Positions 1 through 5,314 of a stretch of DNA of 5,314 bases are shown in pieces (positions within the stretch are counted from its first letter, which is position 1; each line of letters opens with the position of its first letter). This DNA is from an uncultured Bacillaceae bacterium (GTDB lineage Bacteria > Bacillota > Bacilli > Bacillales > Amphibacillaceae), in NCBI GenBank assembly GCA_945639745.1, contig CALZEK010000113.1, forward strand, positions 1 through 5,314, given 5' to 3'. The notes beneath the pieces are model-generated. The model did not search any database, had not been told where the DNA came from, and worked only from the letters and a program-made list of their open reading frames with translations. The translations under genes and the position numbers were made by a program.

Positions 1-274
1 CGGCTGGAATAATACCAATTTTCGGTCTATATTCAAGGTCGGCTAAGCCATGAATAACTTCATTAATTGTTCCGTCACCACCAGCAACAATGATTAAATC
101 AAATTTATTTTCAGCCGCACGTTGAGCAGCTAATGCAGCATCACCAGCACCAACAGTCGCATGGGCAGATGTTTCATAACCAGCTATTTCACAACGCTCT
201 AAAACCGTGGGCAATTCTTTTTTAAATAGCTCACGACCTGCTGTAGGATTATAAATTATACGTGCTTTTTTCAT
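1..274 (-). CDS. dgkB: Diacylglycerol kinase DgkB, N-terminal 91 codons (cut by window edge)
   Basis: This is the start of a soluble, cytoplasmic lipid kinase that phosphorylates diacylglycerol to phosphatidic acid. In Gram-positive bacteria this returns the diacylglycerol released by lipoteichoic acid synthesis to phospholipid synthesis. The frame is open from an ATG at 274-272 to the window edge. The protein starts MKKARIIYNPTAGRELF, typical of the DAGK catalytic (DagK/LCB5/YegS) family, where the N-terminal beta strand ends in NPxxG (residues 9-13). The nucleotide-binding signature GGDGTINE is at residues 65-72 and is followed by GIIPA (87-91), the start of the usual GxIPxGTxND loop. The start is well supported by a perfect AGGAGGT at 287-281, six bases from the ATG. 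The gene follows gatB as in other Bacillales and is separated from it by a hairpin. The active-site Asp and the Mg-binding region lie beyond the window, so completeness cannot be judged. Resemblance to S. aureus DgkB is from memory. Confidence 0.93.
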   Translation of the reverse strand, partial: MKKARIIYNPTAGRELFKKELPTVLERCEIAGYETSAHATVGAGDAALAAQRAAENKFDLIIVAGGDGTINEVIHGLADLEYRPKIGIIPA

Positions 275-315
275 TTAATAACCTCCTAGTCTGAACAGAT
301 ACGTTTAAATAAAAC

Positions 316-362
316 GAAAATAAGAGGCTACAAATTGATATTCTTTGCAGCCTCAAATTTTC
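316..362 (-). terminator. Hairpin terminator between gatB and dgkB
   Basis: On the minus strand, just after the gatB stop codon, an 11-bp stem GAGGCTGCAAA / TTTGTAGCCTC (354-344 with 334-324, one G-U pair) closes a 9-nt loop. It is followed by a T-rich run (TTATTTTCGTTTTATTT, from 323 down). The pairing can continue outward past a two-base mismatch through GAAAAT/ATTTTC to 362 and 316. This fits a Rho-independent terminator, probably leaky or partial, because dgkB begins only about 40 nt further on and has little room for its own promoter. The T tract is interrupted, so strength is uncertain. Confidence 0.75.
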
Positions 363-364
363 AA

Positions 365-1792
365 TTATCTTTTTTCGATTTCTTCTTTTAATATTTTATT
401 AACCATTTGTGGATTAGCTTGACCTTGAGTTGCCTTCATCACTTGACCAACTAAGAATCCAAGTGCACGACCTTTACCTTCTTTAAAGTCTGTAACAGAC
501 TGCTCATTAGCATCAAGTACCTCACCAATTATTTTAGTTAATTCACCTTCATCAGAAATTTGAACGAGTCCTTTATCTTTAACATAAGCTTCAGGATCGC
601 CACCTTCTTCAACAAGGTAATTAAAGACTTGTTTAGCGATTTTCGATGAAATTGTACCATCTTTAATCAATTCAATCATTTTGGCTAAATCTTTTGGTGT
701 AATAGGTAAATCTTGAATTTCTTTAAGTTCTTTATTCATATAACCAAGTAGATCACCCATTAACCAGTTAGATACTTGTTTGACATCAGCACCATGATCA
801 ACTGTTTCTTCAAAGAAGTCAGCCATTTCTTTTGTTGCGGTTAGAACTTGTGCATCATAAACTGGTAAATCCATCTCATCAATGTAACGTGCTCGACGCG
901 CATCTGGTAGCTCTGGAATTTCTTTTCTTACACGCTCTTTCCACTCTTCATCAATATGAAGTGGGGGAATATCTGGGTCAGGGAAGAAGCGATAATCATC
1001 TGCATCGCCTTTAATACGCATTAAGACAGATTTTTTTGTTTTTTCATCATAACGGCGTGATGCTTGTTGAACTTCTTCACCCGCATCAAGTAATTTAGCT
1101 TGTCGCTTAACTTCTTCTGCTATTCCATCTCTAACAAATGCAAATGAGTTTAAGTTTTTCAATTCTGTTTTAGTACCAAATTTCTCTTCACCAACTGGAC
1201 GAATCGAAATGTTCGCATCAGCGCGGAGAGAACCTTCTTCCATTCTTACATCTGAAACACCAGTATATTGAATAATACTTTTTAACTTTTCTAAATAGGC
1301 ATATGCTTCTTCTGGTGTGCGAATATCAGGATCAGACACTATTTCAATTAACGGTGTACCTTGACGATTGTAGTCTACTAAAGAACCATCACTACTATGC
1401 GTTAGTTTACCCGCATCTTCTTCTAAATGAATACGTTCTATCCCAATACGTTTTTTTTCCCCATCAACTTCAATATCAATCCAACCATGCTCACCAATCG
1501 GTTGTTTATCTTGTGAAATTTGATAGGCTGCAGGACTATCTGGATAGAAATAATGTTTACGATCAAAAATTGTTTCTGAAGCAATTTCACAATTTAAAGC
1601 CATTGCCGCTTTCATACCATATTCTACTGCTTCTTTATTTAATAACGGTAAAGTTCCAGGAAATCCTAGATCTTTTGGATTAATATTTGTGTTTGGTGCT
1701 TCACCAAATGCATTTGGACTTGGACTAAAGATTTTTGAATTTGTTTTTAATTCCACATGGACTTCAATACCTACGACTGTTTCATATTTCAT
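365..1792 (-). CDS. gatB: Asp/Glu-tRNA(Asn/Gln) amidotransferase subunit B
   Basis: GatB is the kinase and transamidase subunit of the GatCAB complex. It binds Glu-tRNA(Gln) (or Asp-tRNA(Asn)), activates the carboxylate with ATP, and adds the ammonia delivered from GatA. The 475-residue length matches the family. The N-terminal cradle domain opens with [10 protein letters not shown] (residues 8-17), whose Glu and His belong to the metal/active site. It also carries [10 protein letters not shown] (76-85), HLEEDAGKL (122-130), [15 protein letters not shown] (142-156) and [12 protein letters not shown] (185-196). The C-terminal third (about 325-475) is the helical and YqeY-type tRNA-binding tail, with SSKIAKQVF and the terminal [16 protein letters not shown] block. 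The ATG at 1792-1790 overlaps the gatA stop by one base (TAATG), with AGGAGG inside the end of gatA at 1807-1802. Translation is therefore probably coupled. The gene appears intact. Confidence 0.98.
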   Translation of the reverse strand: MKYETVVGIEVHVELKTNSKIFSPSPNAFGEAPNTNINPKDLGFPGTLPLLNKEAVEYGMKAAMALNCEIASETIFDRKHYFYPDSPAAYQISQDKQPIGEHGWIDIEVDGEKKRIGIERIHLEEDAGKLTHSSDGSLVDYNRQGTPLIEIVSDPDIRTPEEAYAYLEKLKSIIQYTGVSDVRMEEGSLRADANISIRPVGEEKFGTKTELKNLNSFAFVRDGIAEEVKRQAKLLDAGEEVQQASRRYDEKTKKSVLMRIKGDADDYRFFPDPDIPPLHIDEEWKERVRKEIPELPDARRARYIDEMDLPVYDAQVLTATKEMADFFEETVDHGADVKQVSNWLMGDLLGYMNKELKEIQDLPITPKDLAKMIELIKDGTISSKIAKQVFNYLVEEGGDPEAYVKDKGLVQISDEGELTKIIGEVLDANEQSVTDFKEGKGRALGFLVGQVMKATQGQANPQMVNKILKEEIEKR

Positions 1793-3255
1793 TAGTTCGC
1801 CCCTCCTAAATCTGGACGTTTTTTATGATGATTTGTTGCTTGTTCATATGCATAAGCAACTTGGTAAACTGTGCTTTCATCGAAATGTTTACCGATAATT
1901 TGTAATCCTAATGGTAAACCTGCATCTGTATAACCACAAGGAACAGAAATTGCGGGTAAACCAGCTAAGTTTACTGGGACTGTTAATACATCACTCATAT
2001 GCATGACTTCGTTACTAGGTTGTTCCCCTATTTTGAAAGCTTCTGTTGGTGTAGTTGGTCCAACAATAACATCATAATGTTTAAATGCTGCTTCAAAGTC
2101 ATTTTTGATTAAAGTTCTTACTTGTTGAGCTTTTATGAAATGCGTATCTGTATATCCTGCACTTAACATTGTTGTGCCAAGTAAAATACGACGTTTTACA
2201 TTTTCACCAAATCCTTCACCACGTGAAGTCTTTAACATTTCTATCATATCTTCTGTTTCATCTGCTCGTTTTCCATATCTCACGCCATCGAAACGGGCAA
2301 GACTTGAAGATGCTTCAGCATTACAAATAACAGTATAAGCTGCATCAGCATATGCTAAATGTGGCAGTGAAACCTCTTCCCAAGTTGCACCTAAAAGTTC
2401 ATACATTTTAAGTGCATTCATAACTGATTCGCGAACTTCTTCAGAAACTCCTTCACCTAAAAATTCTTTTGGTACTGCAATTTTAAGCCCTTTAACATCT
2501 TTTTGAAGTGAATCTGTATATTTAGGAATGGTTCTATTAACAGATGTTGCATCTAATGCGTCATGTCCTGCAATTGTTTCAAGTACATAGGCATTATCTT
2601 CAACTGTTCTTGTAATTGGACCTGCTTGATCAAGTGATGGTGCAAGTGAAACAAGACCATAACGTGAAATTAAACCATAAGTTGGTTTCATACCAATTAC
2701 ACCACAAAATGAAGATGGTTGACGGATTGATCCACCTGTATCACTCCCAATTGAATACATCACTTCACCTGCTGCAACTGCTGCTGCTGATCCACCACTT
2801 GAACCACCAGGTACATGCTCTAAATTCCACGGGTTATATGTCGGATGGTAGGCTGAAGTTTCAGTTGTAGACCCCATTGCAAATTCATCCATATTTACTT
2901 TACCCATCATTAAGCTATGGTCTTTGTTTAACTTTTCTAATAATGTTGCATTGTATAATGGTTCATCAAAATTCTCTAAAAACTTACTCGCACATGTTGT
3001 TCGAACCCCTTTAGTCATTACATTGTCTTTGATTCCACCTGGAATACCAAATAATCTTTCTTTGGGTTCTGTTGATTCATCTAGTTTTTTAGCATCTGCT
3101 AATACATTATCTTTATTAACAGTTAAAAATGCTTTCACTTGATCATCTACTTCTTCAATACGATCAAGTGACATTTTAGCAGTTTCTTCTGCATTTAAAT
3201 CTCCTTTATGTAATAATTTAACTAATTCTTCAATTGAATAATGATATAAAGACAT
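1792..3255 (-). CDS. gatA: Asp/Glu-tRNA(Asn/Gln) amidotransferase subunit A (glutaminase)
   Basis: GatA is the glutamine-hydrolysing subunit of GatCAB. It frees ammonia from glutamine and channels it to GatB, acting in the cytoplasm on the tRNA-bound complex. The 487-residue protein is an amidase-signature enzyme. GIPGGIKDN (70-78) carries the catalytic Lys76. [16 protein letters not shown] (148-163) carries the cis-Ser, Ser152. [11 protein letters not shown] (170-180) carries the nucleophile Ser176. These correspond to Lys79, Ser154 and Ser178 of the S. aureus enzyme as I recall it, so the Ser-cisSer-Lys triad is complete. Other family blocks are [12 protein letters not shown] (121-132), GMKPTYG (188-194), FDGVRYG (322-328), GEGFG (346-350), VKRRILLGT (353-361) and [15 protein letters not shown] (427-441). 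The ATG at 3255-3253 sits six bases after AAGGAGG, which overlaps the gatC stop codon. The gap to gatC is 11 bp, and the 3' end overlaps gatB by one base. No defect is seen. Confidence 0.98.
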   Translation of the reverse strand: MSLYHYSIEELVKLLHKGDLNAEETAKMSLDRIEEVDDQVKAFLTVNKDNVLADAKKLDESTEPKERLFGIPGGIKDNVMTKGVRTTCASKFLENFDEPLYNATLLEKLNKDHSLMMGKVNMDEFAMGSTTETSAYHPTYNPWNLEHVPGGSSGGSAAAVAAGEVMYSIGSDTGGSIRQPSSFCGVIGMKPTYGLISRYGLVSLAPSLDQAGPITRTVEDNAYVLETIAGHDALDATSVNRTIPKYTDSLQKDVKGLKIAVPKEFLGEGVSEEVRESVMNALKMYELLGATWEEVSLPHLAYADAAYTVICNAEASSSLARFDGVRYGKRADETEDMIEMLKTSRGEGFGENVKRRILLGTTMLSAGYTDTHFIKAQQVRTLIKNDFEAAFKHYDVIVGPTTPTEAFKIGEQPSNEVMHMSDVLTVPVNLAGLPAISVPCGYTDAGLPLGLQIIGKHFDESTVYQVAYAYEQATNHHKKRPDLGGAN

Positions 3256-3266
3256 GATCTTCCTCC

Positions 3267-3557
3267 TTAGTCCATAATTGATGGCACTTTAAATTGACCA
3301 TTTTCTTGTGATGGTGCATTTTTTAGTGCTTCTTCTTGAGTGATTGTTCTAATTGCTTTATCTTCTCTTAATACATTATCATTATCATTACCATAAATTG
3401 TGCGTTTAACACCTTCAGTATTTATGTTTTGAATTTTTTCTGTGAATGTAATAATCTCAGTCAATTGATTACTAAACATTTCTGCTTCCTCTTCAGATAT
3501 AGCAAGCGTTGCTAAATTGGCTGTATGTAGAACTTGTTCCTTTGATATTTTAGCCAT
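3267..3557 (-). CDS. gatC: Asp/Glu-tRNA(Asn/Gln) amidotransferase subunit C
   Basis: GatC is the small subunit that wraps around the GatA-GatB interface and stabilises the complex. It has no catalytic site of its own. I take the ATG at 3557-3555 as the start, giving 96 residues beginning MAKISKEQV. An in-frame GTG three codons earlier (3566) lies inside the ribosome binding site and is unlikely to be used. The N-terminal helical half has the family pattern [14 protein letters not shown] (11-24) and ends in the NTEGV turn (46-50). The linker NVLREDKA (61-68) and the C-terminal [10 protein letters not shown] (87-96) are strongly conserved in the family. The stretch 51-60 ([10 protein letters not shown]) departs from the usual PT-containing linker. 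This is the first gene of the gatCAB operon, with a promoter candidate about 110 nt upstream. It appears intact. Confidence 0.97.
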   Translation of the reverse strand: MAKISKEQVLHTANLATLAISEEEAEMFSNQLTEIITFTEKIQNINTEGVKRTIYGNDNDNVLREDKAIRTITQEEALKNAPSQENGQFKVPSIMD

Positions 3558-3562
3558 ATCAT

Positions 3563-3570
3563 TCACCTCC
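3563..3570 (-). promoter_or_regulatory. Ribosome binding site deciding the gatC start
   Basis: The minus strand reads GGAGGTGA here, a strong match to the 16S rRNA tail, with the gatC ATG five bases further on (about eight from the GGAGG core). The alternative GTG start at 3566 falls within this site, so it could not use it at a workable distance. Confidence 0.85.
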
Positions 3571-3577
3571 GTAAAAA

Positions 3578-3616
3578 TTACCGATATTTTTCAATCTTTT
3601 CAGTAGATAAATCCAT
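3578..3616 (-). other. Possible 12-codon leader micro-ORF upstream of gatC
   Basis: Within the gatC leader an ATG at 3616 opens a 12-codon frame, MDLSTEKIEKYR, closed by TAA at 3580-3578, about 20 nt before the gatC start codon. Only a weak purine-rich sequence (GAAAGAG) lies upstream in place of a proper ribosome binding site. It has no obvious run of glutamine, glutamate, asparagine or aspartate codons that would suggest attenuation by tRNA charging. It may be chance. It is recorded because it lies entirely within the likely transcript and stops just before the gatC ribosome binding site. Confidence 0.2.
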
Positions 3617-3660
3617 CGATTTAAACTCTTTCTAAAACGAATCTCCCTTTCTATAATATC

Positions 3661-3672
3661 AGAGTTAACTCT
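3661..3672. repeat. Perfect 12-bp palindrome at the gatC transcription start
   Basis: AGAGTTAACTCT is a perfect palindrome directly next to the -10 hexamer, so the expected start point lies inside it. A second copy of its GTTAAC core is at 3694-3699, centre to centre 30 bp away, on the other side of the -10 and within a looser inverted repeat CGTTA-GGT-TAACG (3688-3700). The placement fits an operator, but no regulator is known from this sequence. Confidence 0.4.
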
Positions 3673-3681
3673 ATTATAGCA
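3673..3681 (-). promoter_or_regulatory. Extended -10 promoter for gatCAB
   Basis: The minus strand reads TGCTATAAT, a consensus TATAAT with the TGn extension used by the vegetative sigma factor. No good -35 box lies 16-18 bp upstream (the hexamer at 17 bp spacing, ACGTTA, matches poorly), which is common with extended -10 promoters. It lies downstream of the terminator at 3714-3750 and upstream of gatC, which supports an independent gatCAB transcript with a leader of about 110 nt. Confidence 0.7.
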
Positions 3682-3713
3682 AATATCCGTTAGGTTAACG
3701 TGATTAAAAATTA

Positions 3714-3750
3714 AAATCATCCTATAAAAATTTCTTTTATAGGATGATTT
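3714..3750 (-). terminator. Rho-independent terminator of the membrane gene pair
   Basis: A perfect 16-bp inverted repeat (AAATCATCCTATAAAA at 3714-3729, complement at 3735-3750) has a 5-nt loop and begins two bases after the stop codon of the small membrane protein gene. On the minus strand it is followed by TTTTAATTTTTAAT (3717-3704), a good U tract. It separates the upstream unit from gatCAB. The AT-rich flank on the other side could give weak termination on the plus strand too, but no plus-strand gene is present. Confidence 0.9.
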
Positions 3751-3752
3751 AT

Positions 3753-4280
3753 TTATTCTATATTTATCAACTTACTTTGATTCCATGGAGCAAATTTATA
3801 ACTAACACTTTTCATATCTGATATTTTTAAATCTTTTATTAAATCTTTATGTGTTGTCACATTGATTGTTTCAAAATCATAACTGACATGATAGGTTTTT
3901 TCATCATTTTCATATATTTCTTTTCCGATTAAAACAAGTTGATTATCTTTAGTTGTTGTTAATTGCTTATCTGTTGCTTTAATTACTTCATAGATTCCTG
4001 CTTCATTTTCTTCTAATAAGACATGAACTCGGTCATTATACTGAACTTCTTTTTTTCCTTGCCATTTATCTTTAGATATATTATTAATTTCTAATTCAAA
4101 CATATAACTCTCAAAATCATATATATTCTCTTCATAATAATACTCGTCTTCTTCATCGTATTGATGGACTTTGAATGTAGCCGATTTACCGTACACATCA
4201 ATTAAATTATATTGAATCACAACAACTGAAACAGCAATTATTTGAAAGAGTATGAGACTATAGAATAAAATGCGTTTCAT
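3753..4280 (-). CDS. GDYXXLXY-family membrane-anchored protein, function unknown
   Basis: The 175-residue protein has one N-terminal hydrophobic segment (about 4-23) behind MKR, most likely an uncleaved anchor with the rest outside the membrane. Three blocks point to the GDYXXLXY family (Pfam PF14345), usually encoded beside DUF2157 proteins: YNDRVHVLLE (81-90), the NQLVLIGKEIY region (113-123) with HVSYDFETINV (131-141), and the C-terminal KFAPWNQSKL (162-171). The family-naming motif is degenerate: SYMFELEIN (58-66) stands where GDYxxLxYEI is expected. Just before it is an acidic, tyrosine-rich stretch, YDEEDEYYYEENIYDFE (41-57), in place of the usual DPRDxFxGDY lead-in. The ATG abuts the stop codon of the upstream gene (TAAATG), with AGGAGGTG at 4294-4287, so the two are surely cotranscribed. 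No biochemical function is established. Family assignment is from remembered patterns and is fairly sure because of the neighbour. Confidence 0.8.
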   Translation of the reverse strand: MKRILFYSLILFQIIAVSVVVIQYNLIDVYGKSATFKVHQYDEEDEYYYEENIYDFESYMFELEINNISKDKWQGKKEVQYNDRVHVLLEENEAGIYEVIKATDKQLTTTKDNQLVLIGKEIYENDEKTYHVSYDFETINVTTHKDLIKDLKISDMKSVSYKFAPWNQSKLINIE

Positions 4281-5314
4281 TTACTCCACCTCCTCTTTCT
4301 CTTTTAGTTTACGCCGATTTTTTTCTAATAACACACTAAAACTAAAGAGTATTAAACCACCTATTAAGAAAAAGAGTGATTTATTCATTACATTCCATGC
4401 AAATTCAATATAAACTGTTAGTGTACTTAATAAAAATGCAACCGTTCCGTAGGTAATTAATTGATGACGTTCATGTTGATAACCAACAATTAACAGTGCC
4501 GATGACAAGGTAAATAAAATTAAAATCGTTATCAGCGACGCATATGGTAAATAAATTGTTGGAATAAATAATAGTAAATAAATATAATCAATTGTTTTAA
4601 ATGTGACTCGCTTAATAATAATCATAAAAGCAACCAGGATTAATAATATAACTAAAAACAGACCACTTAACTCTATTTCATCTTGGTAATAACCATCTTG
4701 AAGCCATGTTGCTTGAAACATATTATAAATAAACATACTACCCAAACTCAATAATTTGAAAGGCTTTGAGAGGACTTCGTTTGGAATAAAGTGAGCGATT
4801 AAATAAAAAGCAAACATATAAACAATAAACCAATAGTAATATCCTTCAAATGACAGTGCTAAGCTGAGTAAGTTAATGACCAAACTAATTCCAAATAAAT
4901 AAGCAAGGAGTTTATTTGCATGACGGATGACAAAGTAGCCAAATCCTATGATTAAGATGGCTAATAAAGCATAGCTATAAGTCGTATAACTAAACTCTGT
5001 AAATAATTGTCCAAATGTTAAAATTACAATACTTAGATAAAATAAAAGTAAGTGAGTATATATAATATATAAACCTAAACCTACTAATGACAATAGAACA
5101 AAGGGCCAGCTATTATAAAGGACGACCTCGTAATTATTAATGACTAAAAATAAACTTGCAGCAAAGCCAACATAACCTAAGATAATAAAACTAATTCCAT
5201 ATAAAATTTGTTTACGACTATATAGTTGATCTCCAAAAATATAAAGACTGATTGTAAAGCCTAAAATAATGATCACGCGTGATAGATGTGCAACTTGTGC
5301 CCAATCAGAAAAGA
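4281..5314 (-). CDS. DUF2157-type multi-pass membrane protein, 5' end cut by window edge
   Basis: The frame stays open through the high-coordinate edge, so the N-terminus lies outside the window. A GTG at 5276 can be read as a start, but it has no ribosome binding site, and the 12 codons before it (FSDWAQVAHLSR) continue the protein sensibly. They resemble the W-containing entry of DUF2157 proteins just before the first membrane helix. In the visible 343 residues I count roughly 11 to 13 hydrophobic helices, nearly end to end, with few charged loops. The last helix block NKSLFFLIGGLILF is followed by a charged tail (LEKNRRKLKEKEEVE, 329-343 of the visible part), a typical DUF2157 ending. The tail codons also form the ribosome binding site of the next gene. 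Its partner is the adjoining GDYXXLXY protein. The family has no established function. Other multi-pass DUF families such as DUF4401 are possible. The promoter is not visible. Confidence 0.8.
   Translation of the reverse strand, partial: FSDWAQVAHLSRVIIILGFTISLYIFGDQLYSRKQILYGISFIILGYVGFAASLFLVINNYEVVLYNSWPFVLLSLVGLGLYIIYTHLLLFYLSIVILTFGQLFTEFSYTTYSYALLAILIIGFGYFVIRHANKLLAYLFGISLVINLLSLALSFEGYYYWFIVYMFAFYLIAHFIPNEVLSKPFKLLSLGSMFIYNMFQATWLQDGYYQDEIELSGLFLVILLILVAFMIIIKRVTFKTIDYIYLLLFIPTIYLPYASLITILILFTLSSALLIVGYQHERHQLITYGTVAFLLSTLTVYIEFAWNVMNKSLFFLIGGLILFSFSVLLEKNRRKLKEKEEVE

Noticed and set aside
1303..1683. Plus-strand open frame of 126 codons inside gatB
   Set aside because: It lies wholly antisense to a strongly conserved gene, has a low-complexity Leu/His/Tyr-rich composition typical of antisense shadows, and shows no family motif. 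The other plus-strand frames within gatB and gatA were dropped for the same reason.
3558..3566. GTG start for gatC, adding three residues
   Set aside because: The GTG is part of the GGAGGTGA ribosome binding site. The ATG at 3557 has proper spacing and gives the usual GatC N-terminus.
3568..3595. AT-only hairpin (AAAAAT...ATTTTT) just before the gatC ribosome binding site
   Set aside because: Six A-U pairs around a 7-nt loop are too weak to be a credible regulatory structure or terminator.
3558..3713. T-box or other riboswitch controlling gatCAB
   Set aside because: The region between promoter and gatC is only about 110 nt, has no T-box AGGGTGGNACCGCG-like sequence, and no terminator hairpin between the -10 box and the gene.
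1..5314. CRISPR array, insertion sequence, tRNA/rRNA or phage-like content
   Set aside because: No regularly spaced repeats, transposase-like frames, terminal inverted repeats or RNA gene signatures were seen. The only clear inverted repeats are the two terminators and the promoter palindrome.

Overview
The window looks like chromosomal DNA of a low-GC Gram-positive bacterium of the order Bacillales. The GatB and DgkB proteins read closest, from memory, to those of staphylococci and relatives such as Macrococcus. The genus is inferred from protein resemblance and AT-rich composition, not from a search. All genes lie on the minus strand, so transcription runs from high to low coordinates.

From 5314 down to 3753 lies a two-gene unit of unknown function: a multi-pass DUF2157-type membrane protein, cut by the window edge at its N-terminus, followed without any gap by a small membrane-anchored protein of the GDYXXLXY family. 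A strong 16-bp hairpin terminator (3714-3750) ends this unit.

The gap 3558-3713 holds a consensus extended -10 promoter, a perfect 12-bp palindrome at the expected transcription start, and a leader of about 110 nt with a possible 12-codon micro-ORF. It leads into gatC-gatA-gatB (3557 to 365), tightly packed, encoding the three subunits of the Asp/Glu-tRNA amidotransferase. This enzyme makes Gln-tRNA(Gln), and in some organisms Asn-tRNA(Asn), in bacteria that lack the direct route. GatC supports assembly, GatA releases ammonia from glutamine, and GatB activates the mischarged tRNA and transfers the ammonia.

After gatB there is a hairpin terminator (316-362) and then the first 91 codons of dgkB, a soluble diacylglycerol kinase of lipid recycling, running off the low-coordinate end. 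The order gatC-gatA-gatB-dgkB is the usual Bacillales arrangement. The DUF2157/GDYXXLXY pair upstream of gatC is less usual, because B. subtilis and S. aureus have a proline transporter gene (opuE/putP) there.

Most of the window is ordinary housekeeping sequence. The parts worth a second look are the membrane gene pair, the diverged signature of its small partner, and the palindrome at the gatCAB promoter. I see no mobile element, CRISPR array, tRNA or rRNA.
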